Origin: Anaerostipes sp.
GTDB lineage: Bacteria; Bacillota; Clostridia; Lachnospirales; Lachnospiraceae
NCBI GenBank assembly: GCA_028704435.1
Contig: JAQWFL010000004.1
Location: 51,254 to 115,253 of the forward strand
Reading direction: 5' to 3'
Length of the DNA: 64,000 bases
The notes below the pieces were generated by a model, which searched no databases, had not been told where the DNA came from, and saw only the letters and a list, made by a program, of their open reading frames with translations. Below, piece by piece: positions 61,056-64,000 of this stretch. Within the stretch, counting starts at the first letter, position 1. The number at the start of each line of letters is the position of its first letter. The position numbers were made by a program, and so were the translations under genes.

Positions 61056-61413
61056 CCAAAACCTCCATCAAATGACTCACTTCGGCATCTCCTATCTCAT
61101 CTTCTGTTAATGTCTTAATTAACTTTCCTTTTGATCCGCCATACCAAAAGTCAATCATCTTCTTTGTTTGATCATCTCTATATTCTTCTTTCGATACAAG
61201 AGGAATTAAATAAGATGTTCTTCCTTCTTTGTTAATCTTTAAATATCTTTTTGCTACAATACTTGTGATAAATGTTCTTATGGTACTTGGTTTGGCATCC
61301 CAATCAAACTTCTCTTTTACATCATGTTGAACATTCTGAATTGTAACACTTCCTTCTTTTTCCCATACACACTTCATAATCAACACTTCTCTATCTGACA
61401 ACTCATTCTCCAT
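61036..61413 (-). CDS. BlaI/MecI/CopY family repressor, copy 2
   Basis: A 125-residue winged-helix repressor: LSDREVLIMKCVWEKEGSVTI at the N-terminus, KPSTIRTFITSIVAKRYLKI as recognition region, and an acidic C-terminus. SD AAAGGAGTG precedes the ATG. It heads the operon blaI2 - M56 copy 2 - secreted protein, with a good promoter and repeated TTAGT elements just upstream that are likely its operator. Confidence 0.9.
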   Translation of the reverse strand: MENELSDREVLIMKCVWEKEGSVTIQNVQHDVKEKFDWDAKPSTIRTFITSIVAKRYLKINKEGRTSYLIPLVSKEEYRDDQTKKMIDFWYGGSKGKLIKTLTEDEIGDAEVSHLMEVLDEISDN

Positions 61414-61440
61414 TTTATTACACTCCTTTATTCTAATTTA

Positions 61441-61496
61441 TTAGTTTGTTAGTGTTTTAGTGTTTTAATTCTACCATAAATGGTAATTTATTGCAA
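61441..61496 (-). promoter_or_regulatory. Promoter and TTAGT-repeat operator of the blaI2 operon
   Basis: Minus strand: TTGCAA (61491-61496), 17-bp spacer, TAGAAT (61468-61473). Over and just after the start point, the plus strand has four 8-bp units TTAGTTTG, TTAGTGTT, TTAGTGTT, TTAATTCT (61441-61472). Direct 8-bp repeats here fit a repressor blocking site; BlaI-type operators are usually dyads, so this is provisional. Confidence 0.6.
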
Positions 61497-61631
61497 TAAT
61501 AGATATTAAATTAATTATTAGGATGAAGAATAAATCAAGACACACAATTAAAGCCATAGAAGTCATCCTTCTACAGCTTAATATCAATCATGTCAACTTT
61601 TTACACTACACTTTCTATCTCTCACTTCATC

Positions 61632-62315
61632 TTATGATAAATTTATCGGTACTTCTGTATTAATCACTAAACTTTCTCGCGTCACCTCACAGTCCATTGC
61701 TATTACGTGTACTCCGCACTCTTTTGCCTTTCTTAATGTATCTCCAAACTCTTTATGGGTCTCATCATTTGGTTTAAACAACTTCATTCCCTGCATTTGA
61801 ATTACAAATATAATATAAGCATCATATCCTTCTTCTTTTGCCTGAATCAGCTCATTGATATGTTTTACACCTCGCTCAGTTGGTGCATCTGGGAATCTTG
61901 CAATCTTATCTTCCTCCAAGGTCACACCCTTCACCTCAATATATGCCTTTTTCTCATTTTCCTCCATATAAAAATCAAATCTTGAAGAACCATACGTTGT
62001 TTCTGGCTTAATTCGTGTAGGATTTTGATAAATTCCACCTTGAGCTAACCATTCTCCCACGACTTTATTTGGTGCTTGAGAATCCATATTAATAAGTAAA
62101 TCTCCCTTTTTTACTCCAATTAATGAAAATCTTGTTTTTCGTTTTGGATTATCATTTTCCTCTAAATATATTTCACATCCTGGAATTAAAAGTTCCTTAC
62201 ACCGACCAGTGTTTTTCACATGTGCAACTTCCTCTTTTCCATCAATTTCTACATGTGCAATAAATCGATTGGGACGCTTTATAAATTTTCCTGTTACTAT
62301 ATTTGAATATTTCAT
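61632..62315 (-). CDS. sfsA: SfsA DNA-binding / nuclease family protein
   Basis: A 227-residue SfsA protein. FIKRPNRFIAHVEIDGKEEVAHVKNTGR at the N-terminus, ESRFDF-like SSRFDFYME, VEVKG-like YIEVKGVTLEE and FPDAPTERGVKHINEL are the diagnostic blocks. SfsA was first linked to sugar fermentation in E. coli and likely has nucleic-acid activity; its precise role is uncertain. It is a single gene divergent from the ABC importer. Confidence 0.93.
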   Translation of the reverse strand: MKYSNIVTGKFIKRPNRFIAHVEIDGKEEVAHVKNTGRCKELLIPGCEIYLEENDNPKRKTRFSLIGVKKGDLLINMDSQAPNKVVGEWLAQGGIYQNPTRIKPETTYGSSRFDFYMEENEKKAYIEVKGVTLEEDKIARFPDAPTERGVKHINELIQAKEEGYDAYIIFVIQMQGMKLFKPNDETHKEFGDTLRKAKECGVHVIAMDCEVTRESLVINTEVPINLS

Positions 62316-62405
62316 TTTTCTTAATCTCCTTTTTCATTTAGATAAATTATATCATATTTTTATTTTCAGCATATTCTAAATACTATAAAGAAAAAAGGAC
62401 ACACT

Positions 62406-63170
62406 ATGCCCTCTGCACTCTCGTTAAATCATATCACATACACCTATCATTCCATTTCCAAAGAAACTAAGGCACTTTCTGACATTTCATTTGAAATAGA
62501 GCAAGGGGAGTTCGTGGCCATTGTTGGTCCTAGTGGCTGTGGAAAATCCACGCTTCTTCATATTCTTGCCGGATTACTTCCCTTGCAGTCTGGCTCCATC
62601 AAAATAAATGAAACACCTTTTGAAAAATCTCCAGAATATATTGGCTATATGCTACAGACAGATCAATTACTTCCTTGGAAAACCATTTATGAAAATGCAA
62701 CGTTAGGTTTACACATTCAAAAAGAGAAACATCCTGAAGCCTTCCAGCGTGCAGATTATCTATTATCACTTTATGGATTGGGAGACTTCCGTAATGCTTA
62801 CCCGAAACAACTTTCTGGTGGTATGCGTCAAAGAGTTGCTCTAATTCGCACTTTAGTTCTTTCCCCTAATATACTTCTTTTAGATGAGCCATTTTCAGCT
62901 TTAGATTATCAAACCAGACTTCAAGTATCCAATGACATTGGGCAAATCATACGAAAAGAACACAAAACAGCACTATTGGTAACTCATGATTTATCAGAGG
63001 CCATTAGTATGGCACATCGGGTCATTGTACTATCAAAACGTCCAGGAACTGTGAAAACCATTGTCCCCATCCAATTAACGTACACAGGAGAATCAACCCC
63101 TGCCGCCGCACGAAAGACCGCTGAATTCAAAGATTATTTCGATATTTTATGGAGGGCTCTCAATGACTAA
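62406..63170 (+). CDS. ABC transporter ATP-binding protein (NitT/TauT type)
   Basis: A 254-residue ATPase with Walker A GPSGCGKST, signature LSGGMRQRVALIRTL, Walker B ILLLDEPFSALD and H-loop VTHDLSEAI. The MLQTDQLLPWKTIYENATLGL stretch is typical of the SsuB/TauB/ThiZ branch, which energises uptake of sulfonates, nitrate or thiamine precursors. It overlaps the permease gene by 8 bp. The ligand-binding protein should lie beyond the right window edge. Confidence 0.92.
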   Translation: MPSALSLNHITYTYHSISKETKALSDISFEIEQGEFVAIVGPSGCGKSTLLHILAGLLPLQSGSIKINETPFEKSPEYIGYMLQTDQLLPWKTIYENATLGLHIQKEKHPEAFQRADYLLSLYGLGDFRNAYPKQLSGGMRQRVALIRTLVLSPNILLLDEPFSALDYQTRLQVSNDIGQIIRKEHKTALLVTHDLSEAISMAHRVIVLSKRPGTVKTIVPIQLTYTGESTPAAARKTAEFKDYFDILWRALND

Positions 63171-63978
63171 AACTACTCTATCCAACGACCAGCTTTCTTA
63201 CCTTCAAGAACAAAAACGCAAACGTTTGAAAATTCATTTTTTTCAATGTCTAATTTTATTTGTTTTTCTTATTCTCTGGGAGCTTGGCAGTTCATTTCAC
63301 TGGATTAACGGATTTATATTTAGCAGCCCCAGTCGAATTATCCTTTGCTTTCTCCAGTTATGCAAAGATGGCGTCATCTTCTATCACGCTGGAATTACTT
63401 TGCTAGAAACATTGTTTAGCTTTGCCATGATTACACTGTTAAGCCTTTTATCTGCCATGCTTCTTTGGTGGTTTCCAACTGTGGAAAAAATACTGGATCC
63501 TTACTTTGTCATCTTAAACAGCTTACCAAAATCTGCGCTCGCACCAATTCTTATTGTCTGGCTTGGAAATAACATGAAGACTATTATTATTACAGCAATT
63601 TTAATTGCTGTGTTTGGAAGCATTTTGAATTTGTACCACGAATTCTGTCACGTAGATGCTAACCGCCGTATGTTAATTCAAACATTAGGCGGAACAAAAA
63701 AACAAGAACTCACCTTAGTTGTTTTACCAAGTTGCATTCCTGTATTTTTTAGCATTATGAGTATTAATATTGGTTTATCTTTAGTTGGCGTCATTATTGG
63801 TGAATTTCTTGCCGCAAAAGCAGGTCTTGGATATCTTATTTTATATTCCAGCCAAGTATTTAAAATGGACTGGGTTTTGCTCTCCATTGTGATTTTATGT
63901 CTTATTGCTATTTTCCTTTATGCTCTAATTCACCTTCTTGAAAACAAGGCGACCTCATCTACCTTGGGGAAATCTTAA
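63163..63978 (+). CDS. ABC transporter permease (NitT/TauT type)
   Basis: A 271-residue, six-helix permease of the BPD_transp_1 family. It has the ATPase-contact loop MLIQTLGGTKKQELTLVVLP and GEFLAAKAGLGYLI near the C-terminus, as in SsuC/ThiX proteins. The ATG overlaps the ATPase stop. The charged N-terminal ~30 residues precede the first helix. Substrate remains undetermined; a thiamine-precursor (HMP) importer is one possibility. Confidence 0.9.
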   Translation: MTKTTLSNDQLSYLQEQKRKRLKIHFFQCLILFVFLILWELGSSFHWINGFIFSSPSRIILCFLQLCKDGVIFYHAGITLLETLFSFAMITLLSLLSAMLLWWFPTVEKILDPYFVILNSLPKSALAPILIVWLGNNMKTIIITAILIAVFGSILNLYHEFCHVDANRRMLIQTLGGTKKQELTLVVLPSCIPVFFSIMSINIGLSLVGVIIGEFLAAKAGLGYLILYSSQVFKMDWVLLSIVILCLIAIFLYALIHLLENKATSSTLGKS

Positions 63979-64000
63979 GGCAAGAGCCGCTGTCTCATTC

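Noticed and set aside
62316..62405. TPP riboswitch upstream of the possible thiamine-precursor ABC importer
   Set aside because: The 90-bp gap is too short and lacks the conserved THI-box sequences.

Overview
The window looks like chromosomal DNA of a low-GC anaerobic Firmicute, most likely a gut Lachnospiraceae (Clostridia). It is AT-rich, has strong AGGAGG-type ribosome binding sites, carries several PTS operons, an [FeFe]-hydrogenase and an oxygen-independent aromatic-degradation locus, and has no respiratory chain genes. The pairing of a phloretin-hydrolase-like enzyme with a phloroglucinol pathway points to a flavonoid degrader of the Eubacterium ramulus / E. oxidoreducens kind; this is an inference and the species cannot be read from the sequence alone.

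Layout. 1-3.4 kb: the end of a solute-binding protein fused to a 5'-nucleotidase-like C-terminal domain, then a SpoVB/MurJ-type flippase. 3.4-12.4 kb (minus strand): a mannose-family PTS (IIA-IIB-IIC-IID plus a small membrane protein), preceded by a sensory operon: GntR repressor, HAD phosphatase, membrane-anchored sugar-binding protein, histidine kinase, LuxR-type regulator and a second anchored binding protein. 13-21.1 kb: a polyol or ketose operon with a galactitol-type PTS, a zinc dehydrogenase, DhaK/DhaL kinase subunits, a RhaD-like aldolase and a PRD regulator. 21.3-24.7 kb: an NSS transporter, a DUF4405 membrane protein and CorA.

24.8-37 kb is the most interesting metabolic region. A minus-strand gene run encodes a cupin protein, an SDR (phloroglucinol reductase candidate), a 3-hydroxyacyl-CoA-dehydrogenase-like enzyme, a cyclase-family hydrolase, an MFS carrier, a beta-keto-acid cleavage enzyme, a zinc-ribbon protein, both CoA-transferase subunits, and a hydrogenase pair (a NuoF-GltD fusion plus an [FeFe]-hydrogenase). 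Divergent to it are an HxlR regulator and a PhlG/phloretin-hydrolase-family gene. Together these could take phloretin to phloroglucinol and on to acetoacetyl-CoA, with H2-derived NADPH driving the first ring reduction. TTACC repeats shared by the operon and the hydrolase gene suggest one regulon.

37-52.6 kb: MATE exporter, FSA-type aldolase with DeoR regulator, cytidylate-kinase-like protein, two paralogous secreted proteins, ApbE / Gx transporter / NusG-domain II / sirtuin cluster, MATE-NUDIX-Rpn cluster, and a complete riboflavin operon (ribD-ribE-ribBA-ribH) behind an FMN riboswitch.

52.6-61.4 kb is a cell-surface signalling and possible peptide region under decay. It has two BlaI/M56 (BlaR1-like) pairs whose C-terminal outer domain also occurs as a separate secreted protein, a secreted 214-aa protein beside a small two-helix membrane protein (toxin/immunity-like layout), two tiny ORFs, a metallophosphoesterase, an ABC exporter with a frameshifted ATPase and truncated permease, and remnants of another M56 gene. 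61.6-64 kb: SfsA and the start of a NitT/TauT-type ABC importer that runs off the window.
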